Shown here one piece after another: positions 12,001 through 24,400 of a DNA stretch of 64,000 nt (within the stretch, counting starts at the first letter, position 1; each line of letters starts with the position of its first letter). The notes beneath the pieces were generated by a model. The model saw nothing but the letters and a program-made list of their open reading frames with translations. It made no database searches and had not been told where the DNA came from. The translations under genes were made by a program, and so were the position numbers. Source of the stretch: Hyparrhenia diplandra (taxonomy: Eukaryota; Streptophyta; Magnoliopsida; Poales; Poaceae); contig JADLZK010000232.1 in assembly GCA_015847255.1 (NCBI GenBank), positions 62,001-126,000 on the forward strand, written 5' to 3'.

Positions 12001-12862
12001 TACTTGTATAATTGTTTAACTTTGGACAAATCTGATATGGTATTTAAAAATAATAATTTTTTACCGTGCTTGGAGGAACCTACATTCATTTTGTTTTAGC
12101 CCGTTCCTATCCTCAATTCTCATAATCAAGGGTAGTTTAGCACTTTTAGTGATCTATACCATCTCAGCTCCATCAGTCGTATCCCTCCCGATCCAAATCC
12201 ACGAACTACCGATGCTCTTCTTTTCTCCATTGTGCACTCCTGACGCTTCTTCTCCCCATCATCTCCAACTGCCGCCGGCGCTTTCCACCCCTCGCTCTCC
12301 ACATTCCCTCCCTCCCCAACCTGACGGCGGCCCGATGTCGTCGTTTTAAAGCCAGATTTTGTTTGTGTCAGACAATTTTTTTAAGAAAAAACTATTCACG
12401 TAAGATATATACTTTTAGATTTATTATGAGTAATATTTTCCGTCGTTGTTCTCGGACTATATGGTTTATTTTTTGCAATTGATATGAAAGTTGTAAATGT
12501 TTGACTTGCTATAAATCTCATACAATGTATTATCCGTCTGTTCTAAATTATAAGTCACTTTTTTCATATATTTTGCAATGTATGTAGACAAATTATCATT
12601 ATTCTATCCCAGATATATAGCAAAAAAAAAAAAAAAAAAAGAAGCGACTTATAATCTGGATGGAATAGAGCGATGAATAAAGAGATTGCAGTAATGAACA
12701 TAAACGTTTAGATATCAAATCTGGAAAACTATCAATGGGCAGCTGCTTTCATAATTGCTGCAATTAGACACATCAATGTATTTCCGGATCCGTACGTTGC
12801 ATGTTTCTTCAATTATCAATTTCCCATATATCATCCCTAACAATCAATCCAAGATGCTCCTA
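12001..12862. other. Intergenic, includes a degenerate MITE
   Basis: AT-rich with a C-rich patch at 12200-12340. A degenerate inverted pair, CCGTCTGTTCTAAATTATAA near 12534 and its partner near 12650-12668, encloses a long A-run (12612-12630). It looks like another Stowaway-type MITE. No gene seen. Confidence 0.45.
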
Positions 12863-13291
12863 TTAACATAACGAATCGCCAGCGTAAAAGAGACGAGCTG
12901 ATGCGTGTATAATGCGCGTAATCAATGGTCGATCCGGCATTATTCCGGCTTCACGTCCGCATGCAATGCACCAGCTCTGCGCACGGATTATGCAGATGGG
13001 ATCACCGGTCGGCGGCGGCGGCGTGGCGCGGGCGGAGGAGGCGGCAGCGCTCGGAGACCTTGTGCTGGAGGTAGTAGGGTGGAGCGGGTGGTCCGGGGCG
13101 AGGAACCCCCATCGGCGGGCGTTGCGCGTGAGGCCGAGCAGCCGCAGCAGCAGTTTCTCCGTGAGGTCCCCGCCGTCCCGATCCTCGCCACGCACCGCGC
13201 CACCCGCTCGATCCGCCGCTCCTCCGCCGACAGGGGACGGCGCCGCGCGGTGGTGGTGGTCCATCATCATCGCCGCCGTCGACGTCTCCAT
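12863..13291 (-). CDS. Hypothetical small protein, TATA-associated, doubtful
   Basis: A 142-residue frame starts at ATG 13291 and is rich in Ala, Arg, Pro and Ser. I recognise no domain; LTEKLLLRLLGLTRNARRWGF is the only structured-looking stretch. Support comes from a clear minus-strand TATA box about 75 bases upstream of the ATG (CTATAAATC, 13373-13365). Against it, the region is GC-rich, several overlapping frames are open on both strands, and the C-terminal third lacks character. It could be a first exon whose donor I cannot place, or not coding at all. Confidence 0.3.
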   Translation of the reverse strand: METSTAAMMMDHHHRAAPSPVGGGAADRAGGAVRGEDRDGGDLTEKLLLRLLGLTRNARRWGFLAPDHPLHPTTSSTRSPSAAASSARATPPPPTGDPICIIRAQSWCIACGREAGIMPDRPLITRIIHASARLFYAGDSLC

Positions 13292-13364
13292 CTATCTGAT
13301 CGAGGGAGGAGTCGTCAGGGGTTTGAATCGAAGTGGGTGCGCGCTCGGGCTCTGGTCTGGTAGC

Positions 13365-13373
13365 GATTTATAG
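13365..13373 (-). promoter_or_regulatory. TATA box, minus strand
   Basis: CTATAAATC in a locally GC-rich context, about 75 bases upstream of the ATG at 13291. It is the main reason to consider that ORF. Confidence 0.45.
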
Positions 13374-13711
13374 CCCAGGGAAGGGGAGGCGAGAGGCGGA
13401 CAGGTGGTTCCAGTCTGCACCCATGCATGGATGGTTCAAATCTAGCGGCTATATATGGCCTACAGTTACATCGCGGTGAAAACTGCTTGTTTATCTTTTT
13501 GAAACTGGGTGTGTAATCTACTCAACGGCTAACAAATCGTTAGCAACAATTACATGAACAGATTCAGGACACCGTGAGAGACCAACAAGGCACTACACTA
13601 CAAGTCTACAAGTCGTACAGTGAGCAATTTTTCTACCACGCATTCACGGCCAAAGATCACACGGATCATGCTATGTTACAAGGCTGGTGATCCAGAGAAG
13701 GAACATCTGAA

Positions 13712-16700
13712 TCAGAGGCACCAGCACCAGCAGGAGAAGGAGGAAGGCGTATGCCCGGTTTCTCGGATCTGGGCTGCCTGCTGCTCTGTTCTCGCGGCTT
13801 CCTGGTTCCTCCTCACCACCGCGGCCTCCCTCTTGGCCTCCGCTCGGTGGCTTACCGCGGTCAGCTTGCTGGCGAGCCTGTCCTGCTCGCGCGCCCGTTT
13901 TCGCTCTATCTTGGCCTGCAATCAGAGGACAGAGACCTTCTATCAGATTCTGCAGGCCGGAGCCCCACTTCAGTTGTCTCTGAATACATACACTGAGGAA
14001 GGCCAAAGTTTGCAACCGAAAGGCAGACAAGTTTGAAGCAGAATTCATCATGAGCTAAAAGGTTCATCGTTGTTACGCCCAGCAGAAAACATTGGAGTGT
14101 GCAAGTGTAAAGATTGAGAAATCCAGTCCAGTGCGCACTAGGGCAGCAGCAGAAAAAAAGTGTTCTGGATGCTAACTCAGGAATGGCAAAACAATATCAA
14201 TTTGATGAACTTGAGAATTTCAGTACTCCCTCTGTTTCTTTCTATAGGACATACTATGATTTAAACTATCAAAGTTCATACAAATGGACTAGCAATTAGT
14301 CAAATTATATGCATGCTTAGTTAAAAGATACATCAATAGATTTGCATCTCACATTTCTTTTATTAATTACAATATTGAGTTTTGCAGCTATTGATGATAC
14401 ATTGTAAGAGGAATAAATGGCCAAATTATACTTTGAAAGACCTTTTCATGTCCTAATAGGCATTATAAAAGAAATGGAGGGAGCACTTCATATCCCTAGT
14501 TTATTAATCCTATCACAGAATAATCAGACGTTGCTTGGAGTGATGGTGCTTTCTTTTTTGTTTAGTGTTACTTAAAATAGGAAACTGAGTACATACTGCT
14601 TCAAGTGAAAAGTATCTATGACACTATATCATGAGATGAGTAGCCGAGAATGGATGTTTTACCTCTATCCTTTTCATTTCAGCTTCAATTTTCGCTTTCT
14701 GGAGATTTTCCCAAGCTTGGATCTTTGCTTCCTCCCTCTGAAACCTGCATATTGTTGAAGATCAGAGAGAGAAACAATAAATTGCAACTTCCAGTTTCGC
14801 CTAGCTTCCGTATGTTCTGCAGTTCTATCGACAGATGATCCTAAAACTAGTTTATGGAAAGCATTAAATCTTCTTTTATGTTTTTTTTTAAATGTTATTC
14901 TCAATATGAACAGACGATGACATTACAACTAAACTAGGATCAAATATACCTTGCAAGATACTTTGCCTTCTCTGTCTCCTGCCAATCTGTTGCTCGATTC
15001 TCCCTGTTGATATCAACAGCCTTATAGGCCGTAGTACTCGTGGAATGTGCAGCAGCTTTCTCTTCCTTGCTTGCCCAGGCAGCTATAGTAGTCTTGCCTA
15101 ACCTTTTCGCCAAGATTCATAATTTCCTGTCTTGTACTTATTTGCAGCTCCTCTTCAGACATCTCCATCTTATTAGAATCTATATTACTCACACTGAATT
15201 CTGTGGTGCGTTGCGGAGTTGGTGTCCGAGAGGAAGTTGGACTAGATGCAATTATAGGAGTCGCGGTCCGAGAAGGCTCCTGGCTGGCAATTGGAGTCAT
15301 TTCTGTTCCCATGTCTCTCATAGAGACAGACCTAACTGCAGGTGTTGGCCCGTCAACTATTGAAGCATTATGTGCAGGTTTAAGTAAATCAGGATGGGCG
15401 AGACCTGAAAATAGAAACACAGTGATGACAATTATTCTATAAATATCTGTGAGGTTCTAAGTGCAAACAGCTAACATATTATAAGATAATGACACAGTAT
15501 GCCTGAATATGTCCTGATCTGAATGTGCATTTATCCTGCTAACTATTTTCCAAAAGAAATTATGTATAAGTGAAGCATTTAGTTGGTGGGAAGATTTAGG
15601 AATATTATTAAACTTTCACCTTTATGTATTTATTATAAATTTAAGGGGTGTTGAATGGAATATATGTTACTTTTTGAGGGTCTGAGAAACTGCCATGATG
15701 AAAAGAACATCTGAACATCAAAGGCAGACTTCTCTGCACGGGCAACTCATGATGCTACACTTTACCTGTCCCCAATTCACCCCTGCTCCAACACTTCAAA
15801 TTTGCAACCAAATGTTCTAGATAATCCTTAACTCTTCACACTTCATTATAAAATATAACCAAACTATAGTTAGGACTCCAAAGTTCAGACACACAAAACA
15901 GGCTGAAGCTGAAATGCAGTGAAATGCAATGGCACTAATAAAAAATATGACCTCACAAGTACAATATGTATCACTGCATTATAATGTTTATAATATTGCA
16001 CTATTCTATATGTGCTGAAACAATAAAAACCGATGGCCTGGCAAAGTTCATGCTTACCATCTGAATTCTTAACCAATGGTCCAGCGTTGGTGGGCACATC
16101 CGTGACCATCTTAGCAACGGCTGGTGGGCGACCTCCATGTTCAGGGAATGCCAATGCAGACTTCTTTGGCACAGTTCCAGCGGTAGGACCCGCACGGCCA
16201 GTACGGTTTGACGTGGGGCTGGAAATCCACTTCTCGGCGTCGTCCCACTTGGACGGCGTTGGCCGAGAGAAGGGCGGCAGTAACGCGGCCACCGCGGCCG
16301 ACCTCTTCACCGTCGGCGGGCCCGACGAGCTGCTCTCCGAGTCGAAGCTGTCGTCGTCCGGGGCTCGGTTTCTTGACCTGTGGCCGCTGTTGCTCGACAT
16401 CTCGGTGGAGGTGGAGCATTCCAAGCTCCCTGTCGACGCATTCAGAGTATTCAGTATCCGAGAACTCGTGCTCTCTCAGCAAATGGTAAAGGGAGGTCGA
16501 ATCGTGGACTTACTTCGGTCGTCGAGCTCGCCGGAGTCGTTGGCCTCCGGCGACGTGTCCTCGCCGCTATTGCGCTGCTGTTTCTCTAGCCCGCGAAGCA
16601 TTGCTCGTAGCTTCGCTGGAGAGAATCCGCCGGACTGGGGCAGAGCAGGGTGGAAGGACAGAAGAAATGGTTCAGTGACGCCGCGAGAGAAATGGTTCAC

Positions 16701-17396
16701 AGAAGGCGAATTGAAGCGACAAACTAGTGAATTCGAAGCGAAGAAAGCTGAAACAGCGACGGAAGGGACAAGAAGATCTCAAGCTTTTTAGTGAAACGTG
16801 CACTGAAATGCTCGACCCATCCCAATCCCATCCTCACACCCGCCAGCCATTGAAAGCTACGGCACAGAAAGCGCCACAAAATTTAACAAGAACAGTGGCG
16901 AGTAACATGAGAAAGCTGTAGCTTTCGGCGAAATGCGCGTCGAATTTAGCCGCACAAGTACCAAAGCTTGAGGCGAATTCGATAGAGAGAATAGACGAAT
17001 GGGGAAAATAAAAAGGGTAGCATCCCTGCAAGGAAAAGGAATCAACCTGCCCAACCAAACTGAACGGATATCATCGAGTTGAGCGACGACAGGCGCGAGA
17101 ACCTCATCATTAAAAAACACCTCGCGAACAGCACACACCACGGAAAGCCTCGAACCTTTGGCCCAAGAACACAAGGAACCCAAGAACAGCGCGAAAGTAC
17201 ACAAGCAAATCGAACCCCCACAAGACGAGCAAGCAGAGCACCCGATGGCACGGCATCAGGAGGAGGAAGGGGAGCACCCAAAGCAGCAAGACAAGATCCA
17301 GAAACGGAGCACCCGGAGAGTGAATTCAGGCGGGGATCGCGGCGAGTCGGGCACCTGATGACGCGGGAGCGGGTCGTGGATGCGCTCGTACTCCAT
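13712..17396 (-). CDS. Remorin family protein (group 6-like), six exons
   Basis: Remorins are plant plasma-membrane nanodomain scaffolds, often at plasmodesmata, with roles in signalling and pathogen response. Minus-strand exons: 17396-17355 (MEYERIHDPLPRHQ), 16634-16514 (GGFSPAKLRAMLRGLEKQ), 16429-16058 (Ser-rich, disordered; PSKWDDAEKWI), 15404-14950 (MRDMGTEMTPIASQEPSRT, then TIAAWASKEE), 14744-14663 (REEAKIQAWENLQKAKIEAE) and 13915-13712 (remorin coiled coil, ending FSCWCWCL). The Cys/Trp-rich tail is the usual remorin membrane anchor. One frame break occurs at T4 15104-15107 (A4 on the coding strand where A3 keeps frame). With it corrected the exons total exactly 425 codons. The MEYERI start and long variable N-terminus suggest group 6. 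The fifth intron holds a MITE. Confidence 0.9.
14226..14483. mobile_element. Stowaway-like MITE in remorin intron 5
   Basis: The ends are inverted, CTCCCTCTGTTTCTTTCTATA and AAAAGAAATGGAGGGAG, 258 bases long. The left flank is TA, the right flank CA. Confidence 0.7.
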
Positions 17397-18135
17397 CAAT
17401 GGCGAGGCCCCGGGGGTGGAGCGGGAGGCCGGACGAAGAGGCGGAGGAGGAACTAGAGACACCGGCCGCCGAGGCGACAGGGAGCTTAAGAAGTGGAGGG
17501 TGGGGATTGGGGGCCGGCCGTGGACTTGCGATTTACCGGGTGGTGCTAGTGCGATTGGCGGTGGGTTTATTAATTGATTAATGCGATTAGCGGCAGAAGC
17601 TTGTGCGCTAGCGATTGCAAAGGTGCTGGGGAGTGGGTGGGGTTTGGTTGGATTTGTTTCGTGAGCCCAAAGAATTTAATCCGTCTCTTGTGCTGCGTGT
17701 TTGGTTGGATGGGTGCAAACGTTCACTTCTCCTGTCCGTGCAGATAATCAGGGGAGAGAGGATGTGCCTGTCTTGCACGTTTGACTGTTTATGGATGAAC
17801 ATGCTTCAGGTTTTCAGTGTTTGTTATGGATAGTTTTTCAGTATTTTAGCTTGACATTTTCTTTGTTTGGTGAAGACCACGGTAATCTTTCCATCAGATC
17901 AGAAGAGTACGTATACTACTAGCCTACTAGGACACGTTTAGAAGTGGGAAATTTTTTCTGTAAAATTAAATTTATGACAGGTGGTGGTGTAACTGCATCT
18001 GCCTACTCCTACTCTGCTCCATCGTCTCCCTCGATGCAGGGCAGAGGGGGCAGAGAAGAGAAGGTCCTGTGCTGCATCCATTCCATCTCGAGCCGTTCAC
18101 CTTTGCCACTGCAGCAAGCAAGCGCAGCAGAGCAG
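17397..18135. other. Remorin 5' region and intergenic
   Basis: 17397-17560 is GC-rich and probably holds the remorin promoter and 5' UTR on the minus strand. No convincing TATA box is seen. An AT-rich patch at 17565-17585 is the only candidate core promoter. Beyond it the sequence looks intergenic. Confidence 0.35.
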
Positions 18136-18420
18136 TTACGTGCGCCGCGGTCTGGCAGCTCTTTGACAACGCTGAACACCTTGAATCCCAGGCCACAGCC
18201 TTTGGGCAGAAAATCTATCGTGTCGGGTCTCCCTGGCTGGTTAAAAAGTTACCATGCCGAACAGGGCATTTACGTGCGCCGCGGTCTGCACGCAGCTGCC
18301 GACAAACTTCTGAACACCTCCTGGTGAGGTGAATCCCAGGCCACAGCCCCAGCAGCACAGCACAGCAAGTTTTCTAGCGTGTCGGGTCTCCCTGGCTGGA
18401 TATCAAAATTTACCATGCCA
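18136..18420. repeat. Tandem duplication, two diverged copies
   Basis: Copy 1 (about 18136-18258) and copy 2 (about 18269-18420) both run through TTACGTGCGCCGCGGTCTG, GAATCCCAGGCCACAGCC, GTGTCGGGTCTCCCTGGCTGG and TTACCATGCC. Copy 2 carries extra bases around an AGCAGCACAGCACAGCA stretch. The arrangement is head-to-tail with a period near 134 bases. No coding meaning seen. Confidence 0.8.
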
Positions 18421-19677
18421 AGCATTTGGGAGGGTATGATTTTTGCTTAGTATTTGGTTGGGTACTAAAAATTATCAACTTCTCACATTTGACTTGCCAA
18501 ATGTTTGGCAGCCTTTTTACCCGACTTTTGGTTTGCTAAAACTTTGGTTTGGCAAATTTCATATGTTAGCTAACCAATCAGACCTTGCTGAACTGAGCTG
18601 ATGCTATAAATCAAATACCGTGGTTTTTTCCCAATCAAATAAAAAAAACAGCAGGAACTGGAAATTGAATTCCATGTTTGAAAGTGACAGTAGGTGCACG
18701 TGTGGAGCGTACGGCCCGAGTCCAATCGACGGGCTAATCAATTGAATTGAATTCCTCTGTCCGTCCTAGGAAAACCTTGGAGCGGTGGGCAAACCGCAAA
18801 GGAAAGGACTGACCCCCCACGGGCAGGCGCAGGAGAGCGGTACACCACTGACGACACGTGACAGGAGGAGCCACACATGACATCGTGTTCCTCCGTGCCA
18901 GATCGATCACCCGGGGAATTCCGCTTGGTTTTGCATTTTCCATGGACGGAACACGCTGAATTCATTCATGTGAAATTCGGGTGTCCCAGCCAGCCTTTTC
19001 CCAGATGGGAACAACAGTGCCGACTCTTGAGTGCGTGTGTACCAAGTACCAACAATGTGATGTGGTATTGCTTTTTCTGTTGTGCACATACAAAAGGTGA
19101 AAAAGGAAGCAAGAATCCAGGGAACACACAGCAGTGTCCTGGTTGGCTGATGCTCAAAAGGCATGCCGTTTCCAGGTGACCAGCACCTCCCTTTACGTAG
19201 GACTCTCTCCTCTCCTTTGGAATTGGGCTGACAACGAGTCAGGATGCATTCGTTTCAAGTACTTGGCATATAATAAGCTGCTCATCAGACAAAGATGCCC
19301 CAAAGAATGATTAGTGGGTTAGGTTCATGTAATTATGCAATCAAGCAATGGTATGCGCTTGACTTTGACCGGCTGACAGTGTAATGCTCGTGAATGCTAA
19401 TCTAGCGGTAAGGTGTGTGTTGATTATCTATACCTCAACATCTGATTTGTGGCTGCTCAGCTCGATCATACTAGAAGCTAGCTAAGCTAGGTGTAGTGTG
19501 ATTTTTGGCAATCCACTTTGTTAATTGGCACCTCAACCGAACAGGGGAAAGGAATAACCACCATCCAATTAGCGGTTGATGACAGGAGAACAAATTATTA
19601 GCTTTGTACAATCAGCTCGAAGGCTCATGCACCGTACCTTCGTGCGCGTGCCAGCTGAGCCGGTTGCTTGGTTGGGC
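18421..19677. other. Intergenic
   Basis: Mixed-composition sequence without a supportable exon. TTGCCAAATGTTTGGCA-like palindromes at 18500-18560 could be part of a small DNA-transposon relic. Confidence 0.3.
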
Positions 19678-19678
19678 A

Positions 19679-19845
19679 AAAAAAAAAAAAAAAAAAAACT
19701 CAGAAGAGATGAGCCAGCTAAAATTATAGTAACAAACCACCGGTACTCACTTCATCTAAAAGAGGCAAGGAAGACTGGGATTTGAACCCGCGGTGGGTAG
19801 CGTCCCACTGGGCCGTCCCTACCATTGGACTACAAGCCTAATGGC
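19679..19845 (-). mobile_element. SINE with tRNA-like head and poly-T tail
   Basis: On the minus strand an A-box-like TAGTCCAATGGTAGG (19832-19818) and a B-box-like GGGTTCAAATCCC (19789-19777) lie about 30 bases apart, as in an RNA polymerase III promoter. The unit ends in a run of about 20 T (A on plus, 19678-19698), as in several grass SINE families. It does not fold as a full tRNA. I could not see a clear target duplication. Confidence 0.65.
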
Positions 19846-21480
19846 CCTTAGTAATTCCAATCATGAGACATCTGATTAGGTACTGGTTGATTTGCAGTTT
19901 TACTGGTTGATTTGATGACGTGTCGACGGCGCCGCGCGGGCGGTGGGTGATCTTCCGGCTTCCTGATTCGCTGGCTCTCCACGGCCACGGCTGCACTCTC
20001 CAGGGACCCACCCATACGTTTCAGCATTTTGTGCAACCCAGGACGGGGTGTGGGGATTGTGGGGTGGCCGCCCACCGCTGCACTGCACCTGCACGAAGCG
20101 AAAAGGGCATCCTCTGAAGCTCTCAATTCGTCCGTTCGGCGTCCGCGCACGGGCGTGCGGTGCCGACGACACCGGCTCGTGTTCCCGGCTGGTCGTCCTG
20201 GCAATCATTCATTCCGGGGCCGGACCATGATTCCTGCCGGCGCCCGACCCAGCAGTAGCACTGCCTGACCTGACACGCTTTTTTCTGTTCGGCAAATGCT
20301 TGCCGATCGAATTTTTTCGTTCAGGTTCGTGCCTTTTTTCGAAACCGTACCATTGGCACGTATTCTATTAAGAGATTCAGGTTCGTGCCTGGTGGTCATT
20401 CTCTGGCACTCTCACTTAGAAACTGCATGGTTTGCTTGCCGGACGTAGGTGCACCGGCTCGGGAATGGCCGTTGCCGGTTGGCCATTATTCCTGTTGGGC
20501 CGGACTCTGACGGACAAGAATAATGCAATGCCACCTGATAGTCAGAGTAGCACAAGCCTCTGAGGATGACATTTCAAATCCTCTCCGTTCCCCTCGGCGG
20601 TCCGCCGGCCAACCTGTTCTTTACACTCCCTGAATTTGGTTGGTTCCTCCTGTCATCTGGTACATGCTATCAAACTGACAGATCATCAGACAGGCCTTCC
20701 GCGCTTCTATGTGTAATAAGCAACGTCTTCAGTTGTTGAGTCTTCAGCGGTTCTATGATGAACGTCTCGCAAGTTTCCAGCTCACGAGCAGCTGCAGGTT
20801 TCACCTAGTTTGCTGTGGTGCTGCATAATTAGTGCTTCAAACAATCCACAGATGGAATTCTTTACCTGGTCTGGCGTCACAAACTTAACATATATTGGAG
20901 AAAAACAAACTTAACATAGCTCAGTTGGTTAACTTGCTCACGGTTTCCACGATTTATATATATCATAACAACCACTGTCAGACTCGCTCCCTAGGTCCGT
21001 TGTGTTTTGGAAGAAGAAAAAAAAAATGTGCACCAACATCTTCAGGTTCATCAGTGTTTGTTTCACTGAATTAGGCTCTGCTATAATACACGTACAACAC
21101 CAACTCTTCTGAAATAGCCCAATCTTATGATCCTATCACACATTCTCTTAATCACAAACAATTCCTAGAGTCATCTTCTGTTCTGAAGTTTACAGACGGG
21201 GAACTCAATTCGTAAAAACAGGTTGTATTGGTGACAGTTGTTGAGATCAGTTGTTCAGATTACAACAAACCGTGGGGTTACATTTTTAACAAGATATATT
21301 TACTAGACCTACTTTGTATGAAAGCTACTAACCTACAAAGAAAGGTATATTTTTCGGGGGTGGGGGGCTTACAAACAAAGGTATATGGTGTCACATCATT
21401 CATCTAAAAAAAAACTCTTGCCTTGTTGTATAGTTGGCAATTAGATGGAACTGTTAGCGATGGACCTTGCACATTCCTGA
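19846..21480. other. Intergenic
   Basis: A GC-rich patch (19910-20270) carries open frames on both strands with no recognisable protein. The rest is AT-rich. The last few hundred bases should include the 3' UTR of the TOM1-like gene. Confidence 0.35.
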
Positions 21481-24400
21481 CTAGATTGGATGGTACTGTG
21501 CAATCCCACGCTTTGGTGGCAGTTTCCTTTAAGATGAACAGCACCAAAGACGACGATACAATCTCAACCAGCTGCACAAGACACAGTGAACACCAATAGA
21601 AAAGAATATCAGCAAGTGCAACGACTGATTATATATAAGAGATCTAATTGATATCACAAAGTAAATTCAAGATATGCACCTATGATACGATAAACGCTAT
21701 CTAAACCTGCACCAACAATTAATTTGAATGAAAAACATACCAAGTATTAAAAGAAGTTCAGGATTGGATGGTTCAGAACATCAAGATCGACATTTTAAAT
21801 GCACTTAAGCACATATGCAAGATAGACACCCTAAGTCAGTCTTACTGGAAATATTTCAGAACCAAATTTATACAACCTAGGATTTACCATTATGCATCTG
21901 ATCAAGAAGCAACCAAAAGCAAATGGAGGTCGCATAGCCAACCTGTGTATGAGAGGATAATGTATTTAATGTTAAACAAACAAGTCATCAAGATATATTT
22001 CTTTATTGGAAGACAACAGATAGCAAAAGTACCTCATTCAACTTTTTCCAACGACCTTTTGACTCGACAGGAAAACGCTGCAACATCAGGAATAGCCTAC
22101 ACAAGGATACCCTCATTATTATAACTCTACTGTTATCCAAGCTCAGAAGGATGAGCACAAGATTTCAAGATAACAGAATGATACAGGATGTTTGCATGGC
22201 CTCAATTTATGCACATATTTAGAGTATGGGGAATTTTACTTTTCAAACAACCTCATGTTGCAGAAATCAAGGGCTTAAGCATACATAAAATCTCTTGATT
22301 TTAATACTAGCGTGAATGCTGAGTCTTGTTTTCTGTAGTAGCAGTTGTGGTGCAACCATAATACTATAGTTTCAACTTTCAACCAATGCCAAATAGCGTA
22401 GTCCTCGCTAGTTAAACAATGATACAAGGAATAAGCCATTACCTCCGTCCATAGAGAAGGAAACCAAAGGCAGCAAATAAGGATGTAGCTGAAAAGTAGC
22501 TCCATGTTAGTATAAGAGATAAAGAAGTACACAAAATAAAATCATAGACTGCAACATAATTTGTTTCAAATAACTCAACGCCGCAATTTATCTTTCGGTC
22601 AAATGAAACTAAGTTTACAACTGTAGTTTCTGGAATTTATTATTCAGGTAGGAGTGTCATTTCTAGGAAATTTCATGAATGTTTTCATTAACTGATACTC
22701 CCTCTATCATCTTTTCTTAGGCGTGAGCAGAGATATCTCAGATACCAAGGAGCCGGAGAGGGAGCGTTCTGAGGAATTAATTTGACGCTAGATGCCAGGC
22801 TAATGTGGTCCTACCTTTGCTACTTGGATCATATTGATTGGATCAGCTCCTTTCTATGCATGCATGCATGTTGGTCATGACCATAATAAACCAATAGCAT
22901 TCGTTCTTTTTGGCAACCCGGTCAAGGATATCAATGCTGACTCTTCGTGATCCTGCTCTGGGTAAATTAATCGCTAGCTTTGGCAAGCCCGCCCGCCCTA
23001 CATTACATCAAAAGTGAAAAATAGGCTGACGCCTTTACAAAAGATGATGGAGGGAGTATATCTAATTATATACTCCATATGAACCAAAAAGAATAAAAAA
23101 TAATATGATTTCATGCTGTAAATGTCCATTGCTCTTACAGTGCAAAACATACTGCTGCAAAGGGGAAGCCAAAAAGAAACAAGGACATTACCTGCAAAGA
23201 ACATCTTTGACAAAATTACCACGGCTTGAACTGGTTTCCACCACATGAGCAGCCACAGTAGTATCTGGAATTTTACAGGTCAATCACAAAAGAAATGAGA
23301 AGTGACATCGCATAACAATTCCTCGATTTCAAATGCCTGTTGAGAAATACTCTAAAAAAAGTGCCACTTCACAAGCTAAATATAACAAGCAATGAACTGA
23401 ACTTACTATTTACCAGGACATTTATGCAGTACTTCCAGCAAATATCAAATCAGACAATCAGGCAAGCAAGAGTTCTTGGTCCTCACACTTATCATTGGCA
23501 TTAGGATAGTGAAGTTAAAGTGTTAAACTATAGTGTTTCTTTATTTCGTTTGGTGTTTGGTATTTTCATGACATCTTGCCATATAGTTGTCTTAATTTTA
23601 CACAACAAACCCACTGAAAATAATACTTGACGGTGTTCCTAAGTTGGTCGTACAATATCACCAGAAGTGTTCCCAAGGAACTGCAGAAAGATCTAAAATC
23701 CCTAATCATTCTAACAGCCTGGTAACCGTGGAAACACCACAACGTTGTGCTTTTGAAGAGGTTAGGCCAAATGTTCACGGCCTCCTCAAAACGGTGGCCA
23801 ATGAGGATAGGTTGGTAGCCTGTGGTATATGGCAGGAGCTTCAGCCCTTATGAACTTCTTAGGTCAATCACTCTAGACTCAGACTTAGTTAGTCTTGAGT
23901 GACAAGAGTAGTTTTTCTTCACAGTACCGCACCTGTAATTGTCTTTCCCTCTGTGTGTCTTGAGTCTTGAGTGTGTTGGGAGGGGCTTCTTTAGCCTCTA
24001 CTTTGTATTATTTCTTCTCTCTCAAATGAAATGACATGCAGCTCTGCACCATTGTTTGAGAAAAAAACAATAATACTTGAACCATACTCATGCTAATATT
24101 CTCTAATCTATAATAATGTCTCCAACTTTTTCATGTGATCACTTTACAAGTTAACATCATCAAGAGATTGATTACTGCCACATCAATCCTTTGACATAAA
24201 AACTGATATAAGAAAAAATCAAAATTTGCTAAAGACATGTCAATGCAAGGTGCTTATACATTTCTTTGGACAAAAGGTGCTTAAAAGGGAGAGAATGTTG
24301 ACATATCATTAAGCACCAAAATAGAAATTAATTCCTAAAATGCAAACTAGTGTTTAAATAGGCTTAACAACCGTATACCATGTCTTTGTTAGCACACATT

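Noticed and set aside
16430..16513. In-frame TGA in the remorin N-terminal region
   Set aside because: It lies inside an 84-base intron with a GTAAGT donor and GACAG acceptor, and the joined exons keep phase.
16033..16791. A 252-codon plus-strand frame
   Set aside because: Antisense to remorin exons 2 and 3, whose splice phases and conserved motifs fix the coding strand.
19777..19832. A tRNA gene
   Set aside because: A and B box-like motifs are present but no acceptor stem or clover-leaf fold, and a long T tail follows; a SINE fits better.
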